A DNA stretch of 49,544 nucleotides from Rhodothermales bacterium (lineage in GTDB: Bacteria > Bacteroidota > Rhodothermia > Rhodothermales > Bin80). This document shows positions 8,277 through 16,538 of this stretch, piece after piece; the first letter of the stretch is position 1; each line of letters opens with the position of its first letter. A program made the position numbers and the translations under genes. Where the stretch lies: contig JANQES010000026.1 of assembly GCA_028278205.1 (NCBI GenBank), positions 1 to 49,544 on the forward strand, read 5' to 3'. The notes beneath the pieces are model-generated. The model did not search any database and was not told the origin of the DNA. It saw only the letters and a list, made by a program, of their open reading frames with translations.

Positions 8277-10863
8277 TGTTGTCTCTGAGCACGTCGCCGT
8301 AGATCTCTTTGATGCCCCGGCTGCGCGCGTAGTCGATGATGCGGCGCATGAGAAATACCCCCAGACCCATCCCCGTCACGTCGCCGCGTACCAGGATGGC
8401 GTATTCGGCGCGCTCGTTGTCCGAGTCGGCGCTAATCTGCACCACGCCGTAGATCTCGGTGGTGCCGGGAAGGCCCCGTTCTGTCAGGATCAGCACCATC
8501 TCCCGGTCGTAATCGATCTGCGTGAAGCGCGCCGCCAGCATGTGGGAGAACGTCTTCATGGGCACGAAGAACCGCAGGCGCACCTCGTCGGGCGTCAAGA
8601 GTGCGAAGGCGGCTTGAAGCGCGGGCTCGTCTTCCGGCAAGATCGGGCGCAGCAGCAGCGTCCGGCCGTCGGCCAGCGGCAGTTCCTCTTCCAGGGCCGA
8701 TGGGTAGGGACGGATGGCCAGGCGGCTCTCGGCAGGTTCCGAGGCGGCCTGCACCCGGATGCGCGCGTCGAGGGCCATCACCCCGTATTCGTCGGCCAGC
8801 AGCGGGTTGATGTCCAGTTCGACGACCTCCGGGATGTCGGTCACCAGTTGCGCCGCTTTGATGAGCGTCAGGGCGATGGCGTCGAGGTTGACGGCGCGGA
8901 CGCCGCGATAGCCCTTCAATAGCTCGAAGATCCGGGTTCGCGAGATGATCTCGCGGGCCAGGCGCATGTTGAGCGGCGGCAGCCCCAGCGCCTGGTCGCC
9001 GATGACCTCGACGGCCGTCCCGCCGTGTCCGAAGAGCAAGATGGGACCGAACATCGCATCGAGGGTCGTTCCCACAATGAGTTCGTGGGCGCCCGGACGG
9101 CGGACCATAGGCTGGATCGTTACGCCCTGCACTTGCGCCTCGGGCTGGGCCTCTGCGACGCTCTTGAGCATCCGTTCGGCGGCGTCGCGCACCAGCGCCG
9201 GGCCTTCGAGGTCGAGTGCCACGCCGCCCACGTCGCTCTTGTGCGTGATGTCGGGCGAGAGGATCTTGAGGGCCACCGGGCCGCCTATCTCAGCCGCGAT
9301 GGCAGCCGCCTGATCCGGCGTCTCGGCGATGCGTGTCGGCACGATGGGAATGTGGTAGTGAGCGAGGACGGTCTTGGCTTCCGGCTCGGTCAGCCACTCG
9401 CGCTCTTCCGCCAGCGCTTTGCGGATCACCGCCTGCGCTTCATCCTGCGAGGGGGCGAAGGCTTCCGGCAGAGAGGGCGGCGTTTCCATGAGCAGATCCT
9501 GGCTGACGCGATAGTGGATCATGTGCATGAAGGCCCGAACCGCGTCCTCCGGCGTGTCGTAGGTGGGGATCCGATGCTCGGCAAACAGGCGGCGCGAGGC
9601 GTCGGTCGAGGCGTCGCCCACCCAACTGGTGAGGATGGGGCGGTCGCTGTGCCTCGCAGCCTTGACGACAGCCTCCGCTGCCTCGGTGCGCTCGATCACG
9701 GCCACCGGGCAGTTGATCACCAGGATAGCATCCACGCCCTTTGCATTCACGAGGATTTCCAGCGCCTGCTCATACCGGCTTCCGGGGGCGTCCCCGATGA
9801 TGTCGATGGGATTGCTGTGCGACCACGTTGGGGGAAGCACCTCGTTGAGTTGTTGGAGCGTCTCCTCAGAAAGTTCGGCTAGCTGTCCGCCTTGTTCGAT
9901 CAGGGCGTCGGTGGCCAGCACGCCCAGGCCGCCGCCGTTGGTGAGGATGGCGAGGCGGTTGCCCCGGTGGCCGCGTGTCATCGACAGGGTCTCAACGGCG
10001 TCGAACAGTTCGTGGAGGCTGAAAACGCGCAGGACGCCGGCCCGGCGGAAGGCGGCGGCGTAAACCTCGTCCGATCCGGCCAGCGCTCCGGTGTGCGAGG
10101 CGGCAGCGCGGGCGCCTTCCGCTTTGCGACCCGCCTTGACCACGATGACGGGCTTCATACGCGCCGCCGCCCGGGCCGCCGACATAAACTTGCGGCTGTT
10201 CTTGATAGCCTCGACGTAGAGCAAGATGGCCCTGGTTCTGAAGTCGTTAGCCAGGTAATCCAGCGTATCGCCGAAGTCCACGTCGGCCATATCGCCCAGC
10301 GAGACCAGGTGGGAGAAGCCGATCCGGCGCGTCGCGGCCCAGTCTTGCACCGACGTGACGATGGCGCCGGATTGCGTCACAAACGCCACGCCGCCGGCAG
10401 GGGAACTCAGGTGCGAGAAGCTGGCGTTGAGGCCCACGCCGGGCGCCAGGATGCCCAGGCAGTTGGGGCCTACGATCCGAAGCAGATACGGCCGGGCCGC
10501 GTCGAGGACGGCCTGCTGGAGCTTCCGGCCCTCGGCCTCGCCGCCTTCGCCGAAGCCTGCCGTGATGACGATCGCCGCGCGGGTCCCTCGCTCGCCCAAC
10601 GCGGCCACGGCGCCGGGCACCTGGCGGGGGGGAATGCTGATGACGGCCAGGTCGGGCGCCCTCGGGAGGCCGGCTACGTCCGGATAACAGGCGAGATCCC
10701 CGATCCTTTCGTACTTTGGATTGACGAGCATCACCTCGCCGCTAAAGCCGCCGGTGGTGAGGTTCTTCACGAGAACAAACCCTACCGAACCGGGCCGAGG
10801 GCTTGCCCCGATCAGGGCTACTGATTCAGGTTTGAATAGGTAGTCGAGATTGCGGATAGACAC
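8185..10863 (-). CDS. ADP-forming acetate-CoA ligase fused to GNAT acetyltransferase (PatZ/Pat-like)
   Basis: An 892-residue fusion. Residues 1-700 form the NDP-forming acyl-CoA synthetase: CoA-binding domain ([14 protein letters not shown]), ligase domain with the phosphohistidine loop SHTGALAG (His257), and an ATP-grasp domain ([15 protein letters not shown]). Residues 734-892 are a GNAT domain with the acetyl-CoA loop [11 protein letters not shown]. This is the architecture of E. coli PatZ and Salmonella Pat, which acetylate and switch off AMP-forming acetyl-CoA synthetase. In those enzymes the ligase half is inactive, but here the histidine is kept, so it may be bifunctional. It starts with GTG, 15 bp from the divergent synthetase, its likely target. 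Confidence 0.9.
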   Translation of the reverse strand: MSIRNLDYLFKPESVALIGASPRPGSVGFVLVKNLTTGGFSGEVMLVNPKYERIGDLACYPDVAGLPRAPDLAVISIPPRQVPGAVAALGERGTRAAIVITAGFGEGGEAEGRKLQQAVLDAARPYLLRIVGPNCLGILAPGVGLNASFSHLSSPAGGVAFVTQSGAIVTSVQDWAATRRIGFSHLVSLGDMADVDFGDTLDYLANDFRTRAILLYVEAIKNSRKFMSAARAAARMKPVIVVKAGRKAEGARAAASHTGALAGSDEVYAAAFRRAGVLRVFSLHELFDAVETLSMTRGHRGNRLAILTNGGGLGVLATDALIEQGGQLAELSEETLQQLNEVLPPTWSHSNPIDIIGDAPGSRYEQALEILVNAKGVDAILVINCPVAVIERTEAAEAVVKAARHSDRPILTSWVGDASTDASRRLFAEHRIPTYDTPEDAVRAFMHMIHYRVSQDLLMETPPSLPEAFAPSQDEAQAVIRKALAEEREWLTEPEAKTVLAHYHIPIVPTRIAETPDQAAAIAAEIGGPVALKILSPDITHKSDVGGVALDLEGPALVRDAAERMLKSVAEAQPEAQVQGVTIQPMVRRPGAHELIVGTTLDAMFGPILLFGHGGTAVEVIGDQALGLPPLNMRLAREIISRTRIFELLKGYRGVRAVNLDAIALTLIKAAQLVTDIPEVVELDINPLLADEYGVMALDARIRVQAASEPAESRLAIRPYPSALEEELPLADGRTLLLRPILPEDEPALQAAFALLTPDEVRLRFFVPMKTFSHMLAARFTQIDYDREMVLILTERGLPGTTEIYGVVQISADSDNERAEYAILVRGDVTGMGLGVFLMRRIIDYARSRGIKEIYGDVLRDNITMLKLCRVLGFETSGVPDDLTLKRVTLRL

Positions 10864-10878
10864 GGTTATCTCACCGAA

Positions 10879-12657
10879 ATGAAGGCTGATTCGATTATCA
10901 AGGAGCTATCAGGTTGGAAGGTAGCGCCCAACCTGAAAGATTACAATGAGGCCAGGGCGTCCTTCTCCTGGGACGCCGTCCGGCGGGACTTGGACGGGCT
11001 GCCCGGCGGCGGTCTCAACATCGCCCACGAGGCAGTGGATCGTCATGCCGATGGCGCCCGGAGGTATCACGTGGCGCTGCGATGGATCGACCGCGCCGGC
11101 GCCGCGCACGACTACACGTACGGCCGGCTGCGCGCGCTCACAAACCGGTTCGCCAACGCGCTCCGCAGCCTCGGCATCGAGCCCGGAGACCGGGTCTTCG
11201 TGTTGAGCGAGCGCATCCCGGAGCTATACGTCGCTGCGCTGGGGACGCTCAAACACCGTAGCGTCTTTTGCTCGCTGTTCTCGGCCTATGGCCCCGAACC
11301 GATCCGGACACGCCTCGCTCTTGGCCGGGGCAAGGTGCTCGTTACCACCGAGCGGCTCTACCGTAGAAAGGTTAAACAAATACGGAGGACGCTTCCTGAT
11401 CTCAAGCATGTGATCGTTGTAGGCAACGAGGGCACTACGCCTGGCGGCTCAGACACGATAGACTTTCACCGCTTGCTCTCTTCGGTCGATGAGGCGTTTA
11501 CGATCCCGCCCACTGACCCGGAGGACGCGGCGTTGCTCCATTTCACCAGCGGCACCACGGGAACGCCCAAGGGCGTCGTCCACGTCCACGCGGCGGTGAT
11601 CGGCCACTACGCCACCGGCCGGCTGGTTCTGGATCTCCACCCGGACGACGTGTTCTGGTGCACCGCCGATCCTGGCTGGGTCACTGGCGTGTCGTATGGG
11701 ATCATCGCGCCGCTCGTGGCCGGCGTCACGATGATAGCAGATCAAGAAGAATTCAACGCCGAGCGGTGGTACGGCCTGCTTCAGGATCAACGCGTGACCG
11801 TGTGGTACACCGCGCCTACGGCCATCCGGCTGCTGATGAAGTACGGGGAAAGGGTAGCAGGCCGGTACGACCTGTCCGGCCTGCGCCTGCTGACCAGCGT
11901 GGGCGAGCCGCTCCACGCCGAGGCGGTGTGGTGGAGCGTGAAGGTGTTCGGCCATCCCATCCACGACACCTGGTGGCAGACAGAGACCGGCAGCATCATG
12001 ATCGCCAACTTCGCCGCGATGGATGTCAGGTCCGGCTCGATGGGCCGTCCGATGCCGGGCGTCGAAGCAGCCGTCATACATCGCAAGAAAGGAGGGCAGA
12101 TCAAGCCGGTGCAAGAACCGGAGGCCACCGGTGAACTCGCCCTGCGCGCCCCCTGGCCCTCTATGTTCCGCGCCTACCTCGACGACCAGGCGCGCTACCA
12201 GGACTGCTTCGTCGGCGACTGGTACCTCACCGGGGATCTGGTGCGCCGTGATCGGGACGGGTATTTCTGGTTCGTCGGACGCGCCGACGACGTCATCAAG
12301 TCTGCCGGGCACTTGATCGGCCCGGTGGAAGTCGAGCAGGTGCTGATGGAACATCCGGCAGTAGCCGAGGTCGGAGTCATCGGGCGGCCAGATGAGGTAG
12401 CCGGCGCGGTGGTCAAGGCTTTTGTATCGCTCAAGCCCGGCTACGAGGTCGACGAGGCGTTGCGTCTGGATCTCCGCGCTCACGCGCGCAAACGCCTCGG
12501 CCCGGTCGTCGCGCCCAAAGAGATCGCCTTTCAGCCCGTGTTGCCCAAGACCGAGTCGGGCAAGATCGTGCGACGCCTGCTTCAGGCGCAGGAACGCGGA
12601 TCGACCGAGGCAAACCGATCCCATCTCGATGAACCAAACGAGGCCGAAGAGCCGTGA
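10879..12657 (+). CDS. acsA: AMP-forming acetyl-CoA/acyl-CoA synthetase
   Basis: A 592-residue member of the ANL superfamily, close to AcsA, which activates acetate or a short-chain acid to its adenylate and then the CoA thioester. Visible motifs: the phosphate loop [10 protein letters not shown] (223-232), WWQTETGS, the hinge region [10 protein letters not shown], and the C-terminal [11 protein letters not shown] with catalytic Lys562. That lysine is the residue modified by Pat-type acetyltransferases, and one is encoded divergently next door. The C-terminus carries a short acidic tail (about 30 residues) after the lysine motif. The stop overlaps the GTG of an acyl carrier protein gene. Substrate could be longer than acetate given that partner. 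Confidence 0.88.
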   Translation: MKADSIIKELSGWKVAPNLKDYNEARASFSWDAVRRDLDGLPGGGLNIAHEAVDRHADGARRYHVALRWIDRAGAAHDYTYGRLRALTNRFANALRSLGIEPGDRVFVLSERIPELYVAALGTLKHRSVFCSLFSAYGPEPIRTRLALGRGKVLVTTERLYRRKVKQIRRTLPDLKHVIVVGNEGTTPGGSDTIDFHRLLSSVDEAFTIPPTDPEDAALLHFTSGTTGTPKGVVHVHAAVIGHYATGRLVLDLHPDDVFWCTADPGWVTGVSYGIIAPLVAGVTMIADQEEFNAERWYGLLQDQRVTVWYTAPTAIRLLMKYGERVAGRYDLSGLRLLTSVGEPLHAEAVWWSVKVFGHPIHDTWWQTETGSIMIANFAAMDVRSGSMGRPMPGVEAAVIHRKKGGQIKPVQEPEATGELALRAPWPSMFRAYLDDQARYQDCFVGDWYLTGDLVRRDRDGYFWFVGRADDVIKSAGHLIGPVEVEQVLMEHPAVAEVGVIGRPDEVAGAVVKAFVSLKPGYEVDEALRLDLRAHARKRLGPVVAPKEIAFQPVLPKTESGKIVRRLLQAQERGSTEANRSHLDEPNEAEEP

Positions 12658-12911
12658 ATGAAGAAGCGATCAAAACCGGGGTGCTACGCGTTCTGACGCG
12701 TATCGTGCCTGAGGCGCAGGGCGAGCAGATCGATCCCGACGTCACGTTTCGAGATCAGTTCGATATCGACTCGATTGATTTTCTCAACTTCGTACTGACC
12801 CTGGAGAAGGAGTTCGACGTACACGTGCCGGAGGTGGATTATCCCCGGTTGGGTAGCCTCGACGGCTCGGTCGCCTATCTATCCTCGCTCCTTACGGCAA
12901 AGGTCAAGTAA
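12654..12911 (+). CDS. Acyl carrier protein
   Basis: An 85-residue phosphopantetheine carrier. Ser40 in the DSIDFLNF motif is the attachment site, a variant of the DSL motif with Ile, and the acidic helix after it ([13 protein letters not shown]) is typical. It begins at GTG within the stop of the upstream synthetase (GTGA), so the two are translationally coupled and probably cooperate: the synthetase may load or exchange an acyl group on this carrier. It is not near the fatty-acid synthesis genes, so it is probably a dedicated carrier and not the housekeeping AcpP. Confidence 0.88.
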   Translation: MNEEAIKTGVLRVLTRIVPEAQGEQIDPDVTFRDQFDIDSIDFLNFVLTLEKEFDVHVPEVDYPRLGSLDGSVAYLSSLLTAKVK

Positions 12912-12979
12912 GAATTTTCCTACGCGCAGCCTTGCTGTCTTACCTGAAGGGGAGGACACACCAACAACAATCACATAGA

Positions 12980-13028
12980 ACCTAAAATAGAAAAGCCACA
13001 AACGCTTGTTTGAAAAGCATTTGTGGCT
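12980..13028 (-). terminator. Rho-independent terminator of ssrA
   Basis: AGCCACAAACGCTT (12994-13007) pairs with AAGCATTTGTGGCT (13015-13028) with one G-T type mismatch and a 7-base loop. On the minus strand the stem is followed by TTTTCTATTTT. It lies just after the 3' end of tmRNA. Confidence 0.8.
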
Positions 13029-13037
13029 AATCCTTCG

Positions 13038-13404
13038 TGGAGATGCCGGGAATCGAACCCGGGTCCGAATGGTTGTACATGTCAGGCGTCTACATGTGTA
13101 GGCGGTCTATTGAATCTCGCTCGCGCTGTAAGCCGGCCGCCGAGGCGGGGCACGAGCACAGGCTGATTAAGGTTCGCCGCCGCTGATCCAGCCGGAATCA
13201 GCGACGCCTAGCTCATCTTAGATGATGCCTCTCAGAAAGCCGATGAGCGAGCCCATCCGAGAGACAGATGGCGGCAATTAAGCGGCCATCGCGTACGAGT
13301 AATCGTTCGCAGTTACAGGTTTCCCGGCGATATTTACGAGCATGCCAGGCAGCTCGACACGCAGCCTGCTGCACAATTCCACCCGTCGAAGCCTTGTCAT
13401 CCCC
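13038..13404 (-). ncRNA. ssrA: Transfer-messenger RNA (tmRNA)
   Basis: One-piece tmRNA of about 367 nt. The 5' end GGGGATGACAAGGCTTCGACGGG and the 3' end GGTTCGATTCCCGGCATCTCCA pair as a seven-base-pair acceptor stem (GGGGATG with CATCTCC) with discriminator A at 13038. The T arm, with GGTTCGATTCC, is standard. The CCA is not encoded (genomic CGA), so it must be added after transcription. The tag reading frame encodes ANDYSYAMAA and a stop. With SmpB it rescues stalled ribosomes and marks the product for proteolysis. Ends were set from base pairing and are reliable to a base or two. Confidence 0.95.
13278..13310 (-). other. tmRNA proteolysis-tag reading frame (ANDYSYAMAA)
   Basis: Ten codons, GCG AAC GAT TAC TCG TAC and GCG ATG GCC GCT, followed by TAA. 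The C-terminal AMAA is the degradation signal. From memory, the Salinibacter ruber tag is ADDYSYAMAA, one residue different, which supports the Rhodothermota assignment. Confidence 0.9.
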
Positions 13405-13476
13405 AGTATTGTAAAGAACACAACCTCTTACGAGGCCTTATCTGCTACGAGGCCGGTCGAAATTCGTTCCAAAAAA

Positions 13477-13959
13477 TCAACGCGCCGACGCTTGCCGATT
13501 ACGCTCAAGCTTTGTGCCGACGGCCACCAGCCCTTGTCGTTCAAAGGTCTCGTTGAGGTCTTTGAGCAACGCGCGCCGGAGCCCTCTCTTGAGGTAGGGA
13601 ATCTTGCTGCGGTTGCCGGTGAAATATTTACGGTACGGATGCAGATACAGCCGCACATAGCTCTCGCCCACCGGCACGGCCTCCAACGACACCACAATGT
13701 TGTAGAGACCCCAGCTTCTGACTCTGCGCTCTTCTGTGGCGATGGCGTTGGGCGCGCTCGACGGCGCGCTTTGCCAGCCTGCTTCGGCCAGGGCTTCGGC
13801 GATGCGTTCGGCCAGGGGCTGGTCTATCGTTTGTCCTTCGACGTCGGTTTGGATTTCGTAATCGCTGTATAACGGAGACAGCGACGGGGCGCATGCGCTC
13901 AGCGAGAGCGCCAGCAAACCGGCCAATACATACGACAATGAGCGCAGAGGACGCGTCAT
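13477..13959 (-). CDS. Putative lipoprotein of unknown function
   Basis: A 160-residue protein with a clear lipoprotein signal (basic start, hydrophobic core, lipobox ALSLSAC). The mature domain has an AERIAEALAEAGW helix and a strand region GLYNIVVSLEAVPVGESYVR, ending in a basic LKRGLRRALLKDLN helix. I do not recognise a family. It is transcribed toward ssrA. Its upstream region is long and non-coding (over 200 bp) and preceded by terminators, so it probably has its own promoter. Confidence 0.7.
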   Translation of the reverse strand: MTRPLRSLSYVLAGLLALSLSACAPSLSPLYSDYEIQTDVEGQTIDQPLAERIAEALAEAGWQSAPSSAPNAIATEERRVRSWGLYNIVVSLEAVPVGESYVRLYLHPYRKYFTGNRSKIPYLKRGLRRALLKDLNETFERQGLVAVGTKLERNRQASAR

Positions 13960-14175
13960 AAGACCAGGGTGTGTTGAGAGTCAGCCGGAGCCCCGAGGGC
14001 GTAGCCCGGCGGGGGAAAGAACGCGAAGGAAGGCGTCATAAGAAAACAACGCCGCGCAGGCAAAATCGATCCGAAGGGACGTGGCGTAGAGAGGGGCGCG
14101 CCCTGGGAAGAAATCGCCGTGAAGACAGCGAGGACGGCAAAATATACCGGACGCGCGAAAAACAGAAAAGGGCAA
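13960..14175. other. Non-coding stretch, purine-rich on the + strand
   Basis: No convincing gene on either strand: open frames here translate to low-complexity Lys/Arg-rich or Pro/Ser-rich peptides without a ribosome-binding site or family likeness. On the minus strand it would be the leader of the lipoprotein starting at 13959; a TATATTTTG stretch near 14138 is a weak promoter-like match for Bacteroidota sigma A. Confidence 0.4.
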
Positions 14176-14224
14176 AAAGAAGAGAAGCCAGGCGGACATG
14201 CTCACCCAAACATGTCCGCCTGGC
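14176..14224 (-). terminator. Strong intrinsic terminator, 14-bp perfect stem
   Basis: GCCAGGCGGACATG (14187-14200) and CATGTCCGCCTGGC (14211-14224) are exact complements with a 10-base loop. On the minus strand it is followed by TTCTCTTCTTTTTG. No protein gene ends nearby on that strand, so it probably ends the candidate small RNA just upstream. Confidence 0.75.
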
Positions 14225-14297
14225 GGTGCGGAGGCCTTCCGCGGTGCATGATTAGCACCGTGCATCGCTTCGGATAAGGAGGCATCCCGAAGCTACC
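14177..14297 (-). ncRNA. Candidate structured small RNA between two terminators
   Basis: Minus-strand segment with consecutive hairpins: CTTCGG...CCGAAG, CGGTGC-TAATCAT-GCACCG, GCGGA-AGGCC-TCCGC, then the 14-bp terminator stem. It starts after another terminator (14320-14368) and a sigma-54-like promoter (14307-14323), so the segment has its own start and stop signals. No match to SRP RNA, 6S RNA or RNase P RNA motifs was seen. It could also be a leader acting in cis on the lipoprotein gene at 13959. Purely a sequence inference. Confidence 0.35.
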
Positions 14298-14306
14298 AAA
14301 AACATT

Positions 14307-14323
14307 AACAAACGCCGTGCCAA
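14307..14323 (-). promoter_or_regulatory. Sigma-54-like promoter
   Basis: On the minus strand: TTGGCACG, four bases, then TTGTT. The RpoN consensus is TTGGCACG-N4-TTGCA; the -24 box is perfect, while the -12 GC is GT here. A start about 12 bases further would begin the candidate small RNA. No RpoN or activator gene is in the window. Confidence 0.35.
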
Positions 14324-14368
14324 AAAAGGAAAACGGGGAGAAAGACCGCAAGAAACCCGCCTCCCCGT
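14320..14368 (-). terminator. Intrinsic terminator downstream of hydrolase remnant
   Basis: On the minus strand ACGGGGAG (14368-14361) pairs with CTCCCCGT (14340-14333) across a 20-base loop and is followed by TTTCCTTTTTT. It would stop transcription coming from the hydrolase and its duplicated 3' fragment. Confidence 0.6.
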
Positions 14369-14471
14369 CCCATTGTGCAAAGAACTGTACAGATTTGCGG
14401 GCAGCATCCGATGAGAATCAGACACCGGCTGACAAATTTTGTAAACATATGCGTTTACGTCAGGGCGGGAT

Positions 14472-14576
14472 TCACGGGGTTCCGCCGGAGGGCGCCGGCA
14501 CCGCCGTGCCGTTGACCGCGCGCAAGAGGGCGGGCATCAGCGCGTTGAAGCCAGCAGGGCGTTCCATCATCGGCAT
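14472..14576 (-). pseudogene. Duplicated 3' fragment of the neighbouring alpha/beta hydrolase gene
   Basis: Translates to PMMERPAGFNALMPALLRAV and then NGTAVPAPSGG before a stop. The end of the hydrolase at 14773 reads PMMERPADFNPLMLSFLREI then NGTAVLAPSGD. About 23 of 33 aligned residues agree, and the DNA is similarly alike. Further upstream (minus) the likeness fades, with only traces around the catalytic histidine region. A partial tandem duplication that has decayed, or the remains of a second hydrolase copy. Confidence 0.7.
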
Positions 14577-14772
14577 GGGGACGCGCCTGCTTTTGGGGTG
14601 TGTCGTAGGCGGCCCTGTGGTGTGGCGAACCGCTTGCTTCATGGCTATCCCGGCGTCGTTTCGCACGCTGCACGCGGAAGGGCCGGATAGAATCATTCGG
14701 AAACATATGGAATGGCGCCTAGAGATTCTATAAACACAAAGCCTTACGAAAGCGCCGCCGGCACGGGGTGAC

Positions 14773-15579
14773 TCAGGAGGTATCGCCGGAGGGCGCCAGC
14801 ACTGCCGTGCCGTTGATCTCGCGCAGGAAGGAAAGCATCAGCGGGTTGAAGTCCGCAGGACGTTCCATCATCGGCGCGTGGCCGCATTGATCGATGAAGT
14901 GCAGGTCGGCATTGGGCAGCGAGCGCTGAAAGGCCACGGCCACGTCGGGCGGGGTGATGCGGTCGTCGCGGCCCCAGATGAGTTGAGTGGGCACCTCGAT
15001 TTGTCCCAAATGGTCGCTGAGGCTTTCCGCCTGTGACGACCGCGCCAGCTTGAGAATACGCAGGGCCCGGTTGCGGTCGTTGGCAAGCTCGTAGCTCTTT
15101 TCGACCAGCTCGTCGGTGACGTGTACGGGGTCGTAGAAGGTTACCGCAGCGCGTTCGCGGATAAAATTGCGATCTTGACGTCGGAAGGTGGTCGTGCCGG
15201 TTTCTACTTCGTAGATGCCCGAGGAGCCGGAAAGCACCAGCGCGACGACGGATTCGGGATGGTTCAGCGCATAGAGCAGCGCCACCTGCCCGCCCATCGA
15301 ATTACCGGCCAGCACCATCGTGGTCAGGCCCAGGTGCTCGGTAAAACCGCGTACGTACTCGACGACGCCCTGCATATTGGTTTGCGTCAAGGGTAAGCTG
15401 TCGAGGGGAATCACGGGGGCCAGCACGCGGTAGTCGTGGGCTGCCAGTGCATCGACCGTGGGGGTCCAGTTGCTCACCTCGCCGAGCAGCCCGTGCAACA
15501 GAACCACCGGCGGGAGGTCCGTGACCGGACCTGCGTCGAGATACCGGTAGCCGTACGCTTCGAGAATCGGGTACGTCAA
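14773..15579 (-). CDS. Alpha/beta-fold hydrolase
   Basis: A 268-residue single-domain hydrolase. The oxyanion region is HGLLG (29-33), the nucleophile elbow GNSMGG places Ser94, the acid is Asp206 in WGRDDR and the base is His234 in CGHAPMMERP, giving a complete catalytic triad. There is no signal peptide, so it is cytoplasmic. The pattern is that of the broad esterase/MhpC-like group; substrate cannot be read from sequence. The C-terminal tail after the histidine (NGTAVLAPSGDTS) is the part duplicated 200 bp downstream. Confidence 0.9.
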   Translation of the reverse strand: MTYPILEAYGYRYLDAGPVTDLPPVVLLHGLLGEVSNWTPTVDALAAHDYRVLAPVIPLDSLPLTQTNMQGVVEYVRGFTEHLGLTTMVLAGNSMGGQVALLYALNHPESVVALVLSGSSGIYEVETGTTTFRRQDRNFIRERAAVTFYDPVHVTDELVEKSYELANDRNRALRILKLARSSQAESLSDHLGQIEVPTQLIWGRDDRITPPDVAVAFQRSLPNADLHFIDQCGHAPMMERPADFNPLMLSFLREINGTAVLAPSGDTS

Positions 15580-15656
15580 GGTCTTCCTGTCAGACTTGCT
15601 TTACAAGGGTCACGAAGGAGCGGACATCGGCTGCCGGCCCGCTCTTTCTTGTTCAA

Positions 15657-15684
15657 GGGCATCAGGCCTCAAAGCCTGATGCCC
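15657..15684. repeat. Perfect 11-bp inverted repeat
   Basis: GGGCATCAGGC and GCCTGATGCCC flank a six-base loop in the non-coding interval before the hydrolase start. No U-tract follows on either strand, so it is more likely a repeat or RNA structure than a terminator. The rest of 15580-15860 shows no gene. Confidence 0.5.
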
Positions 15685-15860
15685 CACAAGATACGGGTGC
15701 GTCGCCAAAGAAGCGAAACTATGCACAAGCTCCACAATATGTACGCGATCTTCAAATAGTTCCGAAACACGATGATTCTTCAAACGTTGCATATGCCGTT
15801 TGGAGTCGGTACTTTGAATGTCCTTACCAAAGACCCGTCAACGTTCAGGAGGTAGAGCCT

Positions 15861-15956
15861 ATGCCGTGTGGCCGGAAGCGGAAGCGTCACAAAATTGCGA
15901 CCCACAAGCGTAAAAAGCGGCTTCGCAAGAATCGCCATAAGAAGAAGAATCGCTAG
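15861..15956 (+). CDS. AURKAIP1/COX24-domain small ribosomal-associated protein
   Basis: A 31-residue, very basic peptide beginning MPCGRKRKRHKIATHKRKK and ending in NRHKKKNR. This is the AURKAIP1/COX24 domain, the bacterial counterpart of mitochondrial mS38, and is expected to bind the small ribosomal subunit. It is preceded by CAGGAGGT about ten bases before the ATG, one of the best Shine-Dalgarno matches in the window, in keeping with high expression. It sits alone between two non-coding stretches. Too short for most automatic gene callers. Confidence 0.85.
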   Translation: MPCGRKRKRHKIATHKRKKRLRKNRHKKKNR

Positions 15957-16159
15957 GGTTCCTTCTGGCAGGGCCAGCCTGACCCCTTTTTCTTAAAAGA
16001 GCTGCGGTCGGTTCTTCCGGCGGTGGCTTTTTTAGTATAGGTTGTGGGGCCGGGCTGCTAGCAGGCCTGGGAAAGAACCCGTATTTTGCCATCGTGTTGG
16101 GCCGGGCTGCGCGGCGGCCTGCCCGACGGGCTCGATCACGCAACGCGCAACCATCAGGC

Positions 16160-16501
16160 ATGAAAGAATACACCTTGGGCAGTGTGATCCGCGCGATGAG
16201 TTGGGGGGTGCTCCTTGGGGGCGCCGCTGGGTTTGGGTTAGGATTGCTGTTGGCCCCCGAAGAAGGAAGCAAGCTCCGACGCCGGCTCAGCTATCGCCTG
16301 GAAAGCCTGGGCAAACAAGTCAGTGATCTGGCCGACCAGATGCTCAACCCGGAAACGGCCAGCGAAGCCCGCCGCACCGGCGATGCGCTCGTGGCCGACG
16401 CCCGGGTGCGCGCCCAACGAATTCAGAGTGACATCGATGCCCTTTTGGGCGAAGTGCGGCAACATGGCCCGTCGCGTCCCCCTTCCCCGCCGGTAAAGTG
16501 A
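16160..16501 (+). CDS. YtxH domain-containing protein
   Basis: A 113-residue protein with one N-terminal membrane segment (SWGVLLGGAAGFGLGLLLAP) followed directly by EEGSKLRRRL and a long amphipathic helical region, the standard YtxH pattern. Members are often associated with stress or envelope functions but no biochemical role is settled. I start at ATG 16160 because the N-terminal residues just precede the glycine-rich membrane helix; an upstream in-frame ATG at 16094 would add low-complexity basic sequence. The YaaA gene follows 37 bp later. Confidence 0.8.
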   Translation: MKEYTLGSVIRAMSWGVLLGGAAGFGLGLLLAPEEGSKLRRRLSYRLESLGKQVSDLADQMLNPETASEARRTGDALVADARVRAQRIQSDIDALLGEVRQHGPSRPPSPPVK

Positions 16502-16538
16502 TGCGGCGTGGCGGTACAGCCTTCTAATCAAGACGCCT

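Noticed and set aside
14177..14320. The hairpin cluster as signal recognition particle RNA
   Set aside because: The conserved apical motif (GGTCAGGTCCGGAAGGAAGCAGC-type) is absent; only a GGAAG-like fragment occurs.
14317..14733. A 138-codon + strand frame in the region of the hydrolase remnant
   Set aside because: Its second half is antisense to the decayed hydrolase copy and the rest is low-complexity; no ribosome-binding site.
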